From the NCBI GenBank assembly GCA_025350625.1, contig JANXXL010000116.1, forward strand, positions 1 through 64,000: a stretch of 64,000 bases of DNA. The letters are read 5' to 3'. Both the position numbers and the translations under genes were made by a program. Of this stretch, positions 55,665 through 63,738 are shown piece by piece (position 1 is the stretch's first letter; each line of letters opens with the position of its first letter). The DNA is from Bryobacterales bacterium. GTDB lineage: Bacteria > Acidobacteriota > Terriglobia > Bryobacterales > Bryobacteraceae. The notes below the pieces were generated by a model. The model worked only from the letters and a program-made list of their open reading frames with translations, did not search any database and was not told where the DNA came from.

Positions 55665-56209
55665 ACTACGAATAACTCCTCCACGCGGGCGGAAAATCCG
55701 GGCAGTAGCGCGGCGTCTTCTAGCAGGTCGCCCGCAACCAGGATGGCGGGATGGGAGGTGGCGCTATAGACGTGAATCTCGCGCATGGCGGTAACGAAAA
55801 TCCACACGGCGTGGGAGCCGGCGTCGAGATATTGCCGGGTCTTGCGGGCTAATTCGTCGAAGGTATTCGAAGGCGAAGTGATCTCGATGGCCAGCGCGGG
55901 GGAGAAGGGCTGGATGGGGCGCTCCGGTTCCAGCAGGGGAAGTTGCGATGGAGCGATCAGCGCCAGGTCGGGGGCGCGAACGGTATCGTCGCTTAGACGA
56001 AACCATTGTTCGGCTACCACTTCGCCCGGGTCCTTTTGAGCGTCCAGATGATTCATCAATCGCTGCATCAGACGGTCGCGAATGCGGTTGTGTAAATAGG
56101 TTGCGGAAGACACCTCGACCAGTTCTCCTTGGTCGAGCTCGTAGGAGACGTCGCCGGTCTCCGGGAGCCGCTCGAGGTGTTCGACGGTCAACAGCGTCTT
56201 TGCGCCCAT
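55661..56209 (-). CDS. Uma2 family (DUF820) restriction-like nuclease
   Basis: 182 residues. Conserved blocks ELDQGELVEVSSATYLHNRIRDRL, VRAPDLALIAPSQLP, LAIEITSPSNTFDELARKTRQYLDAGSHAVWIF carry the PD-(D/E)xK-type catalytic Asp, Glu and Lys. Such genes are many per genome in Acidobacteriota and Cyanobacteria; role not fixed. Directly upstream of the S9 peptidase with overlapping stop/start. Confidence 0.88.
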   Translation of the reverse strand: MGAKTLLTVEHLERLPETGDVSYELDQGELVEVSSATYLHNRIRDRLMQRLMNHLDAQKDPGEVVAEQWFRLSDDTVRAPDLALIAPSQLPLLEPERPIQPFSPALAIEITSPSNTFDELARKTRQYLDAGSHAVWIFVTAMREIHVYSATSHPAILVAGDLLEDAALLPGFSARVEELFVV

Positions 56210-56221
56210 GCTTGAATTCTA

Positions 56222-57640
56222 CTATCTTCCGGTCGCGGGGGGCCGCGAGGCCATGTAATCGCCGAGCCAGCGCAGGGCTTCTTCCGGCGTCGAAAAAGCG
56301 CCGTCGGCTTGCGCTTCGTAAGCGGCGTGGGTCACTTCGCCGATGTGGACGCCGGGGAGATCGTCGAAATAGGGGAGCACGTGGCGTCCCAGGATCAGCG
56401 GCGGCTGGGGGCGCGATTCGACGGCTTCGGATTCGGCGGCGTCTAGAATACGCGCGGCGGCGGGAGGCAACCCGGGTTCGAGCGGCGGGCGGCCGGAGGC
56501 GTCGGCTTCTATCAAGCGGACCAGTTGTGCGATAGAGGCCGGAGCAAGACGCATCGCTAGACGGCGCACGGCTCGCGGTGAGACTTCGCGGCCGATGCTG
56601 TGATGCGCCAGATGATTTTCGACTAGCGGGACTACTTGGTCGACAATGGCGCTCTTGATGCCGATGCGTTCGAGGAAGGCGCGCGCGAGAGGGCCGCCGG
56701 CGGGTTCGTGTCCCCAGGAAGTCCAGCGGGTGCGGCCTTCGCGCTCGCGGAGCTCGGTTGTCGCGGGCTTGGCGAAGTCGTGGGCGAGTGAGGCGAACAA
56801 TAGCACGGCGCGGTCGTCGGCGGGGAGCGCGTCGCGTGCGGCAATGCGCGCGGCGTGATTCAAGACGTGCATGGTGTGGATGCCGACGTCGCCTTCGGGG
56901 TGCCACTCGGGGTCCTGTGGCACGCCGAAGAGATTTTCGATTTCGGCGAAGTGCGCGATCCAGCCGGTGGCTTTGAGATATTCGCCGATGCGGCCGGGGT
57001 GTGTGCTTTTGACGGCCCACTTCATGAATTCTTCGGCCACTCGTTCGCGCGCCAGGGTCGCGTATTGGTTCGCGATGGAGCGGGACATGGCGGCGGTCGA
57101 CGGGTCGATGGTGAGATTGAAGCGGCAGGCGAACTGCATCCCGCGCAGGACGCGCAAGGGGTCTTCGGCAAAGGCATCGCTGGTGGCGCGCAGGATGCCG
57201 TGGTTAAGATCGACTTGGCCGCCGAAGAAGTCCCACACATCGCCGGTGAGCGGATCGAAACTCATGGCGTTGATGGTGAAGTCGCGGCGGGACGCGGCTT
57301 GGCGCGGCGTTATGGACGGATCAAATTGGGTTTGGAAATCGCGATGGGCGGGGCCGGTTTTACTGTCGCGGCGGGGGACGCTGAAGTCGCATGTGTCGAA
57401 GCCGAACCCGGAAAATTTCACGACGCCGAAACTCTTGCCTACCAGATCCACGCGGCCGCGGGTAGCCAGAAATGCGGCCAGATCATCGTAAGAAATACCG
57501 TAGACTTCGATATCGAAATCTTTGGGATCGAGGCCCAGCAGGGCATCGCGCACCGATCCGCCCACCACTACTGCCACAAAGCCCGACGCGTGCAGCTCGC
57601 GCACGATGGTTTCGAGCGCAACTGGTAGTGGAAGCACCAT
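56222..57640 (-). CDS. CCA tRNA nucleotidyltransferase / poly(A) polymerase with HD domain
   Basis: 472 residues. Class II nucleotidyltransferase head: VVVGGSVRDALLGLDPKDFDIEVYG (DxD metal site), then DFTINAMSFDP, AEDPLRVLRGMQFACRFNLTID, then an HD domain (HTMHVLNHAARIAARD, LLFASLAHDFAKP). This is the CCA-adding or A-adding type with HD phosphohydrolase. Finishes the 3' end of tRNA. Divergent from the phosphatase gene by only 17 bases. Confidence 0.9.
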   Translation of the reverse strand: MVLPLPVALETIVRELHASGFVAVVVGGSVRDALLGLDPKDFDIEVYGISYDDLAAFLATRGRVDLVGKSFGVVKFSGFGFDTCDFSVPRRDSKTGPAHRDFQTQFDPSITPRQAASRRDFTINAMSFDPLTGDVWDFFGGQVDLNHGILRATSDAFAEDPLRVLRGMQFACRFNLTIDPSTAAMSRSIANQYATLARERVAEEFMKWAVKSTHPGRIGEYLKATGWIAHFAEIENLFGVPQDPEWHPEGDVGIHTMHVLNHAARIAARDALPADDRAVLLFASLAHDFAKPATTELREREGRTRWTSWGHEPAGGPLARAFLERIGIKSAIVDQVVPLVENHLAHHSIGREVSPRAVRRLAMRLAPASIAQLVRLIEADASGRPPLEPGLPPAAARILDAAESEAVESRPQPPLILGRHVLPYFDDLPGVHIGEVTHAAYEAQADGAFSTPEEALRWLGDYMASRPPATGR

Positions 57641-57657
57641 CCTGGTTAAGATTGTAC

Positions 57658-58422
57658 TTGGTAGACATTCACAGTCACGTGTTATACGGCATGGACGACG
57701 GCTCGAAAACGCTCGAGCAGTCGATAGAAATGCTGCAAATGGCGGCGGCGGCGGGGACTACGGAGCTGGTGTGCACGCCACATGCGAATCGCGATTTCAA
57801 GTTCGAGCCGCTGGTGATTCGGGAGCGCTTGAAGGAGCTCGAAGAAGGCATCGCCGGTGCGGTGCGGCTTTATACGGGGTGCGATTTCCATTTGAGCTAC
57901 GAGAATATTCAGGATGCGATTACGCATCCGCGCAAGTACACCATTAATCAGGATCGCTACCTGCTGGTGGAATTTTCCGAACTCATGGTGTTCCGCAATA
58001 CCGGCGAGATTTTTGGGCGGCTGCAGGAGGCGGGAATGATGCCGATCATTACGCATCCGGAGCGAAATCACCTCCTGCAAATGCGCCTGGAGGAGATTGC
58101 GCTGTGGGTCGAGGCCGGGGCGTACGTGCAGGTGACCGGGCAGAGCCTGCTCGGCGGCTTTGGAAAGAAGGCGGCGGAGTGCGCGCGCACGCTGCTCGAC
58201 CGGCGTCTGGTGCACTTCATCGCGAGCGATGGGCATGACCTGAAGTACCGGCCTCCCACCATGAATGAAGCGCACGCCTGGCTCGTGAAGAACTACGGGC
58301 AAGGGGTGGCGGATGCGCTGTGCATCGACAATCCGCGCGCGACGCTCGACGGGCATGCGGTGCATCTGCCGTATATGGAAATGGAGAATCGGGGGAAGAA
58401 ATGGTATCAGATCTGGCGGTAA
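57658..58422 (+). CDS. CpsB/YwqE-type tyrosine-protein phosphatase (PHP fold)
   Basis: 254 residues from a TTG at 57658 (another TTG two codons upstream). PHP metal-site motifs: VDIHSHVLYGMDDGSKT (His5, His7), CTPHANRD, THPERN, ASDGHDL. Dephosphorylates the tyrosine cluster of the polysaccharide kinase encoded at 61546. Its last 110 bases are partly copied at 59320-59414. Confidence 0.88.
   Translation: MVDIHSHVLYGMDDGSKTLEQSIEMLQMAAAAGTTELVCTPHANRDFKFEPLVIRERLKELEEGIAGAVRLYTGCDFHLSYENIQDAITHPRKYTINQDRYLLVEFSELMVFRNTGEIFGRLQEAGMMPIITHPERNHLLQMRLEEIALWVEAGAYVQVTGQSLLGGFGKKAAECARTLLDRRLVHFIASDGHDLKYRPPTMNEAHAWLVKNYGQGVADALCIDNPRATLDGHAVHLPYMEMENRGKKWYQIWR
58310..58420 (+). repeat. Direct repeat, original copy (phosphatase 3' end)
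   Basis: Same sequence as 59320-59414, except two substitutions in the first 71 bases and a 16-base shortening in the second copy. The two copies bracket the island between. Confidence 0.8.
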
Positions 58423-58442
58423 AGTAGACTAACGGGTAACTT

Positions 58443-58718
58443 ATGAAGCTTGCCTTCGAGCTTGAGCTTCCAGACGGCGCGGTGGACCAAATGGCCGAAG
58501 CTGAACTTGTACGTTCGGTCAAAGAACAAACCGTGCTAAAGCTTTACTCTGAAGAGCGGGTAACTACCGGCGAAGCGGCAGAGATGCTGGGGTTAACGCG
58601 GATCGAGTTCCTCGAACTCCTGGGGCGGAGCGGCGTCGGTTTTCAAGTGGAGATCGACGTCGAAGACTTGCAGATGCTCCGGCGTTGGCGTGAGGATGGC
58701 GCCGAGGGCGGGCGGTGA
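58443..58718 (+). CDS. UPF0175 antitoxin-type protein
   Basis: 91 residues. MKLAFELELPDGAVDQM, EQTVLKLYSEERVTTGEAAEMLGLTRIEFLELL is the UPF0175 helix-turn-helix. In complete modules it precedes a DUF3368 PIN toxin. Here only the start of that toxin remains (58715-58858). Confidence 0.82.
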   Translation: MKLAFELELPDGAVDQMAEAELVRSVKEQTVLKLYSEERVTTGEAAEMLGLTRIEFLELLGRSGVGFQVEIDVEDLQMLRRWREDGAEGGR

Positions 58719-58858
58719 GTGCAGTTGTTTCCGACAGCAGCCATCACTTGCCCATCCTTTCTTCAACTTCCATCGTGGGGCCGCTGGCCGAATGTTTTTC
58801 ATACATTGGCTTCATTTTCTTGCCTAAACCGCCACCCATTTAGGACACCACTGCATAC
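58715..58858 (+). pseudogene. Remnant of a DUF3368 PIN-toxin gene
   Basis: GTG overlapping the UPF0175 stop (GTGA) is followed by VSAVVSDSS, the usual first strand of DUF3368 toxins with its catalytic Asp; after that the frame loses all similarity. Only the start of the gene has survived. Confidence 0.55.
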
Positions 58859-58861
58859 GCA

Positions 58862-59293
58862 ATGAATCCAAGGCAAGAATCGGAAACACTCATGAATGCA
58901 ATGCTGCCCCTTGCAGAAAAGATGCTGAGGCAGTATGGAGAGTTCTATCCGTACGGCGGCTATATGAAGGCGGACGGAGCCATTGTGGAAGTGGGTGCAA
59001 CCGTGCCCGATACAGATCGGCCAAAATCTAAAGATTTAATTTACATCTTGCGTAATTCCCTTCAAGATGCCGCACAACGGAACGAGTGCAAGGTTGTTGC
59101 AATGGTATTCGATGTGACAGTGACGTTGCCGAATTCCAATCGCAAGAGCGATGCTATTCAGGTTTCTGTTGAACATTCAAATCACTATTCTGTGGAAGTC
59201 TTTTTCCCGTACCAACTCATTGAGAACGATTTGGTTTATGGAGAGACATTTGCTCAATCGGGCAAGATTGAGGTCTTTGGCAGAGCTAGTTAA
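58862..59293 (+). CDS. Conserved hypothetical protein of low GC content
   Basis: 143 residues. The motifs MLPLAEKMLRQYGEFYPYGGYMKADGAIVEVG and VEHSNHYSVEVFFPYQLIENDLVYGETFA look like a known small hypothetical family seen across several bacterial phyla; I cannot name a function. No signal or membrane segment. Clearly AT-richer than its neighbours, so transfer is likely. Confidence 0.6.
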   Translation: MNPRQESETLMNAMLPLAEKMLRQYGEFYPYGGYMKADGAIVEVGATVPDTDRPKSKDLIYILRNSLQDAAQRNECKVVAMVFDVTVTLPNSNRKSDAIQVSVEHSNHYSVEVFFPYQLIENDLVYGETFAQSGKIEVFGRAS

Positions 59294-59319
59294 GGAGCGT
59301 TTGGTCACACGTCACCGCC

Positions 59320-59414
59320 CGGATGCGCTGCGCATCGACAATCCGCGCGCGACGCTCGACGGGCATGCGGTGCATTTGCCGTATATGGAAGGAAGTGGTA
59401 TCAGATCTGGCGGT
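59320..59414 (+). pseudogene. Partial copy of the phosphatase 3' end
   Basis: Near-identical to 58310-58420, ends with the same GATCTGGCGGT. Not attached to any start. Marks the end of the inserted or duplicated stretch. Confidence 0.8.
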
Positions 59415-59450
59415 GATAGCGTCCCAAATAATTGGTGTTAAGGTGAGATT

Positions 59451-59687
59451 GTGACGGCAGAGCAATGGTCGCGGCTGGATCAAATCGTGTGGGTCGATCC
59501 CGGCCGCATGAGTGGGACTGTTTGTTTTCGCGGCACTCGCGTGCCCGTCGAAACGCTGATCGACCACATCGAGGGAAACGCGACGCTCGATCAGTTTCTC
59601 GCCGGGTTCCCGTCCGTAAGCCGTGAACAGGCCATTCAATTTATTGAGCTAGCCAAAGAATCGCTGCTCGCGTGCGTATCCTCTTAG
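59451..59687 (+). CDS. DUF433 antitoxin (second)
   Basis: 78 residues, GTG start. VDPGRMSGTVCFRGTRVPVETLIDHIEGN and DQFLAGFPSVSREQAIQFIELA are DUF433. Overlaps the start of the broken toxin. Distantly related to the module at 38451. Confidence 0.88.
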   Translation: MTAEQWSRLDQIVWVDPGRMSGTVCFRGTRVPVETLIDHIEGNATLDQFLAGFPSVSREQAIQFIELAKESLLACVSS

Positions 59688-60003
59688 ACGAATGTGTTCA
59701 CGCCGGCGTGCGTGTTGCATTCCTGGTCATTCTGTTTCGACCGTGAGTGAAGCTGGTTGGCGAAGCAGTAAAGACAACACTTTCCTGGGCCTTGCCGAAC
59801 GCGAGTTCGACGTCTTCGTGACTATAGACCGCAAACTTGAACATCAAATCGACCTGCGCAGGTTCGCGCTGGCCTTTGTCATGGTTCGCGTGACCAGCAA
59901 CACCCTCGCCGCGTATCTTCCGAGCTTTGATCGGCTGCGGCAAGCGGTGGAGACAGTGCGCAAGGGCGAAGTGATTCATCTGGATGCTCGCCCGCGCCAT
60001 TAG
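59672..60003 (+). pseudogene. DUF5615 toxin broken by a -1 frameshift
   Basis: The GTG frame reads VRILLDECVHAGVRVAF and then breaks; the next frame continues PGHSVSTVSEAGWRSSKD, REFDVFVTIDRKLEHQ and ALAFVMVRV, ending at a TAG. One missing base (probably a C near 59728) explains it. A toxin that cannot be made beside an intact antitoxin. Confidence 0.8.
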
Positions 60004-60050
60004 CGCAATCCTCCCGAACCTATTCCCCGATTTCCCCTAAGTGCTGCTGA

Positions 60051-60062
60051 GACGAATTCGTC
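60051..60062 (+). promoter_or_regulatory. Perfect 12-base palindrome upstream of the exopolysaccharide operon
   Basis: GACGAATTCGTC, 61 bases before the NusG-like start. A candidate operator; no known regulator can be assigned. Confidence 0.4.
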
Positions 60063-60122
60063 CCGATAGGCACAAATTGAGGTACGAATCGTTTTGAGAA
60101 AGGCTCCCCGCTGGGACTCACA

Positions 60123-60626
60123 ATGCGCGAGCTGTGCCCATGGTACGCACTTAGCGTGAAACATCAACATGAACGGGCGGTGCGATTGGCGCTTGAATTC
60201 AATGGGTTCGAGGCGCTGGCGCCCACCTATCGCGCGCGCCGGCGCTGGTCGGATCGGGTGAAGGAAGTAGACCTGCCGTTGTTTGCGGGATACGTGTTTT
60301 GCCGGTTTGCATTTTCTGAGCGGGTGCGGGTGATGGATGCACCTGGTGTGGCGAAAGTGGTCGAGTTTGGGGGCACTCCGGCGGAGGTTTCTGAGGCGGA
60401 GGTTGCGGCGATCCGGGCTGTGATGGATTCGAGGTTGCCGGTGCGTCCGTGGCCCTATCTGAAGTTGGGGGACCGGGTGCGCGTGGAGCATGGACCGCTG
60501 CGAGGGCTTGAAGGCACCCTGCTGCGGGAAGTGGTGCGGGAGCGATGGCAATTGGTGATTGGCGTCGAGATGCTACAGCGGTCGCTCGCGGTGGAGTTGG
60601 AACCGGAAATGGTGGCGGCGGTATGA
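60123..60626 (+). CDS. NusG-family antiterminator (RfaH/UpxY-like)
   Basis: 167 residues. NGN domain (CPWYALSVKHQHERAV to PLFAGYVFCRFAFSERV, about 5-70) and a KOW domain (GDRVRVEHGPLRGLEGTLLREV, about 115-155). It is the first gene of the polysaccharide cluster, as for UpxY/RfaH-type factors that let RNA polymerase pass long polysaccharide operons. Weak RBS. ATG of the next gene overlaps its stop. Confidence 0.88.
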   Translation: MRELCPWYALSVKHQHERAVRLALEFNGFEALAPTYRARRRWSDRVKEVDLPLFAGYVFCRFAFSERVRVMDAPGVAKVVEFGGTPAEVSEAEVAAIRAVMDSRLPVRPWPYLKLGDRVRVEHGPLRGLEGTLLREVVRERWQLVIGVEMLQRSLAVELEPEMVAAV

Positions 60627-61546
60627 GGATGATTGTTGCGGTCATCATATTGGCTCTGCGACTGATGGCGCAGACGGAACCGGCTTCGGCGAATCTGCCG
60701 GCCCAAGCTATCGGACCCATGGATTTGCTCGCGATCTCGGTTTACGGCGCGCCGGAGCTCACGCGATCCGTGCGGGTGAGCGACGAGGGACAGATCCGCC
60801 TGCCGATGGTGCGCCGGAAGATCGACGTGGGAGGTCGCATGCCGGTCGAAGTGGAGGAGCGGATCGCGGCGGCGCTGATCGAGGAAGACATTCTGGTGGA
60901 TCCTGCGGTTAGCGTTACCATCGCGGAGTATCATAGCCGGCCCATCAGCGTGGCCGGGGCGGTGAAAGCGCCGCTCACGTTTCAGGCAGTGGGCAAAACT
61001 ACGCTGCTCGAAGCCCTGACCCGCGCTCAGGGATTAAGTGAAGATGCGGGTCCGGAGATTCTGTTGACGCGGCCCGCGGCGGGGGGCGTCTCGCTGCCGG
61101 TGGAGCGCATACCTGTAAAGAAATTAATCGATGCCGCGGACCCTTCGTTCAACGTGGCGCTGGCAGGGGGCGAAGAAGTGCGCGTGCCCCAGGCGGGACG
61201 CGTGTTCGTGGCGGGAAACGTCAAGCATCCGGGGGGATTTCGTATTGATAACGGAGGCGAGACTACGGTGCTGAAGGCGATTGCCCTGGCCGAAGGGCTG
61301 GCGCCTTTCGCGACTAAAACCGCCTATATTTTCCGGGCCGGCGGGGAAGCAGGGCGTGCGGAGATCGCGATTGAGTTGGCCAAAATCATGGACCGCAAAG
61401 CGCAGGACGTGGCGCTGGCGGCGAACGACATCCTTTATATACCCGATAACCGCACGCGGCGCACTACCATGAGTGCGATCGAGAAGGCCATTGGTTTCGC
61501 GGCCGGCACTGCTTCGGGCGCTTTGATTTTGGGACTGAATCATTGA
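60623..61546 (+). CDS. Polysaccharide export protein (Wza-like)
   Basis: 307 residues. Starts at the ATG at 60623, overlapping the stop of the NusG-like gene. Short hydrophobic leader about 1-16; no lipobox Cys. Poly_export domain (IGPMDLLAISVYGAPELTRSVRVSDEGQIRLPMV), then SLBB repeats (RPISVAGAVKAPLTFQAVG, RVFVAGNVKHPGGFRIDNG). Outer-membrane polysaccharide channel component. Confidence 0.88.
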   Translation: MRMIVAVIILALRLMAQTEPASANLPAQAIGPMDLLAISVYGAPELTRSVRVSDEGQIRLPMVRRKIDVGGRMPVEVEERIAAALIEEDILVDPAVSVTIAEYHSRPISVAGAVKAPLTFQAVGKTTLLEALTRAQGLSEDAGPEILLTRPAAGGVSLPVERIPVKKLIDAADPSFNVALAGGEEVRVPQAGRVFVAGNVKHPGGFRIDNGGETTVLKAIALAEGLAPFATKTAYIFRAGGEAGRAEIAIELAKIMDRKAQDVALAANDILYIPDNRTRRTTMSAIEKAIGFAAGTASGALILGLNH

Positions 61547-63738
61547 TGAATCGCAATGAGTCCGAGAGGCTGCCGGTGGTGGCGGATATGCAACGAGGGG
61601 TGTTGCCTTATTATCTGGCGCCTCCTTACCAGGGCGGAGAGGAGGAGGCTGAGGAGACTAAGCTTCCGCTTTCGCAATATCTGTGGATTCTGAAGCGTCA
61701 TCGCTGGCGGATCGGCGGATTTGTGGCAGCTGCGATGCTTGGGACGCTGCTGGTCTCGGCGCGGCTGACGCCGATTTACGAATCGACAGCCACGGTGGAT
61801 ATCGACCGCCAGTCGCCCGCAGGTGTGGTGGGCGAGGAGGCGGCGCGCAGTGCGCTCAACGACGCCGACCAGTTTATGGCGACGCAGATTAAGCTGGTCG
61901 AATCCGACTCAGTACTGCGTCCTGTCGATCAGCGGTTCGAATTGCGCAGGCTGGAGGGGCAGTCGGCGGCGCTGTCACCGCGCGGGGAGGCGGCTCCGGT
62001 GACGCTGAAGCAATTGAAGGTAGCGCGTCCGCCGAACACTTATTTGATGCAGATCGGCTACCGTTCGGCCAATCCGCAGCTGGCGGCCGATGCGGCCAAC
62101 GCCATTACGGAATCTTATCTCGAGCACCGCTATGAGATCCGCTTGCGCAGTTCGGCGGGCGTCGCCAGCTTCATGGAGCGGCAAATCGAAGAGCTGAAGG
62201 CCAAGATGGAGCGGTCGAGTCACGCATTGAACGGGTTTGAGCGGGAGCTCAACGTCATCAACCCGGAAGAGAAGACCAATATCCTGTCGGCGCGGCTGTT
62301 GCAACTCAATACGGAATTCACCAACGCACAAACCGAACGCTTGAAACAGGAGGCGGGGTATCAATCGGTGAGTGGAGGATCGTTTGAAGCGGCGCTGGCG
62401 GCACAGCAGGGCGAGGCGTTGCGGAAACTCGCCGATCATCGCAACGACGCGGCCGAGCACTTTGCGGAGATCCAGTCGCATTATGGTTCGAACCATCCGG
62501 AATATCGTAAGGCGCGAGCGCAGTTGGACCAGGTGGAGGCGTCGATCGCGGCTACGCGGAAGCAAATCGTCGATCGCGTCGAGATCGGCTACCGCGAAGC
62601 GCAACGGCGGGAGGCCATGGTGGGCGACGCGGTGACGGCCGCCAAAGCGGAGTTTGACCGGATGAATGCGAGGTCCTTCGAATACCAGGCGCTGAAGCGC
62701 GAAGCTGACGCGGACAAAAATCTTTACGAGCAACTGGTGCGCAAGATCCGGGAAGCGGGGATTAATGCGGGGTTTCAGAACAGTTCCATCCGCATCGCCG
62801 ACGCCGCGCGGCCGGCGCTGAGGCCGGTATATCCCAATCACATCTTGAATGTTCTCTTGGCGGGTTTGTTGTCGGCGCTCGCGGCGGTGGGGGCGGCGGT
62901 GGTGGGCGACCTGTTGGATAAAACGGTGCGCGATCCCGAGCAGGTGGCGCGCACTCTGCGGACTGAGGTGATCGGCAGTTTGCCGCTGATGAAAGACCGG
63001 CGCGCGGGTGCGCTTGCGGGGCTGAAGGATGGGGGCGGGGGCGGGCGCGATGAGCAGGACTTGTCGGGATTCCGGGAATCCGTGCGCACGCTGCGCAATT
63101 CCATTCTGCTCGGCAACTTCGACTGCCACTACCGTTCGCTGCTGGTGACCAGCGCGGCTCCGGGCGACGGCAAGACCACTACGGCGGCCAACTTGGCTGC
63201 CGCACACTCCGAACAAGGGCAACGCACGCTGCTGATCGACGGCGATCTGCGGCGTCCCAGCGTGCACCGTAATTTCAACCTGCCGGGGGTGGTGGGATTA
63301 TCGAACGCGCTCTTGGGGGAAATCGCCTGGCGCGATGCTCTGATCCAGACGGAAGCGCTGCCACATCTGTTTATTTTGCCGGCGGGGCCGCCGTCGAGGC
63401 GCGCTTCGGATCTGGTGGGGCGGGGGCTGATCGAGTTGCTCAAAGAAGCGTCGTCGGAATATGACCTGGTGATTCTGGACGCTCCGCCGCTACTGGGTTT
63501 TGCCGAGCCCCTGCAAATGGCGACGGCGGTAGATGGAGTAGTGGTGGTGGCGCGCGCGGCGCGCACCAGCCGCAAGGCGGTGGCGAGCGTGCTGGCGACG
63601 CTCACCCGGTTGCGGGCGAAGGTGGTCGGGTTAGTGCTTAACGAAGTGCATAAGGAACTGAGCGACAGCTATTACTATTACGGGCACTATCGTTCCTACT
63701 ATCGCCCGCGGGAAGAAGAGCGAGCCGGGTCTTCATGA
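61546..63738 (+). CDS. Polysaccharide co-polymerase and bacterial tyrosine kinase (Wzc-like)
   Basis: 730 residues. N-terminal Wzz domain (two membrane helices at about 55-75 and 425-445), a long coiled-coil/GNVR region, and a C-terminal BY-kinase with Walker A SAAPGDGKTTTAANLA (Lys543), Walker A' LLIDGDLRRP and Walker B LVILDAPPLL. The tail SDSYYYYGHYRSYY is the tyrosine cluster that is autophosphorylated. It controls chain length together with the phosphatase at 57658. The ATG overlaps the stop of the Wza-like gene by one base. Confidence 0.94.
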   Translation: MNRNESERLPVVADMQRGVLPYYLAPPYQGGEEEAEETKLPLSQYLWILKRHRWRIGGFVAAAMLGTLLVSARLTPIYESTATVDIDRQSPAGVVGEEAARSALNDADQFMATQIKLVESDSVLRPVDQRFELRRLEGQSAALSPRGEAAPVTLKQLKVARPPNTYLMQIGYRSANPQLAADAANAITESYLEHRYEIRLRSSAGVASFMERQIEELKAKMERSSHALNGFERELNVINPEEKTNILSARLLQLNTEFTNAQTERLKQEAGYQSVSGGSFEAALAAQQGEALRKLADHRNDAAEHFAEIQSHYGSNHPEYRKARAQLDQVEASIAATRKQIVDRVEIGYREAQRREAMVGDAVTAAKAEFDRMNARSFEYQALKREADADKNLYEQLVRKIREAGINAGFQNSSIRIADAARPALRPVYPNHILNVLLAGLLSALAAVGAAVVGDLLDKTVRDPEQVARTLRTEVIGSLPLMKDRRAGALAGLKDGGGGGRDEQDLSGFRESVRTLRNSILLGNFDCHYRSLLVTSAAPGDGKTTTAANLAAAHSEQGQRTLLIDGDLRRPSVHRNFNLPGVVGLSNALLGEIAWRDALIQTEALPHLFILPAGPPSRRASDLVGRGLIELLKEASSEYDLVILDAPPLLGFAEPLQMATAVDGVVVVARAARTSRKAVASVLATLTRLRAKVVGLVLNEVHKELSDSYYYYGHYRSYYRPREEERAGSS

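Noticed and set aside
55764-57020. 418-residue Arg-rich open frame on the minus strand
   Set aside because: It overlaps the CCA nucleotidyltransferase and the Uma2 gene in another frame and has no protein-like features.
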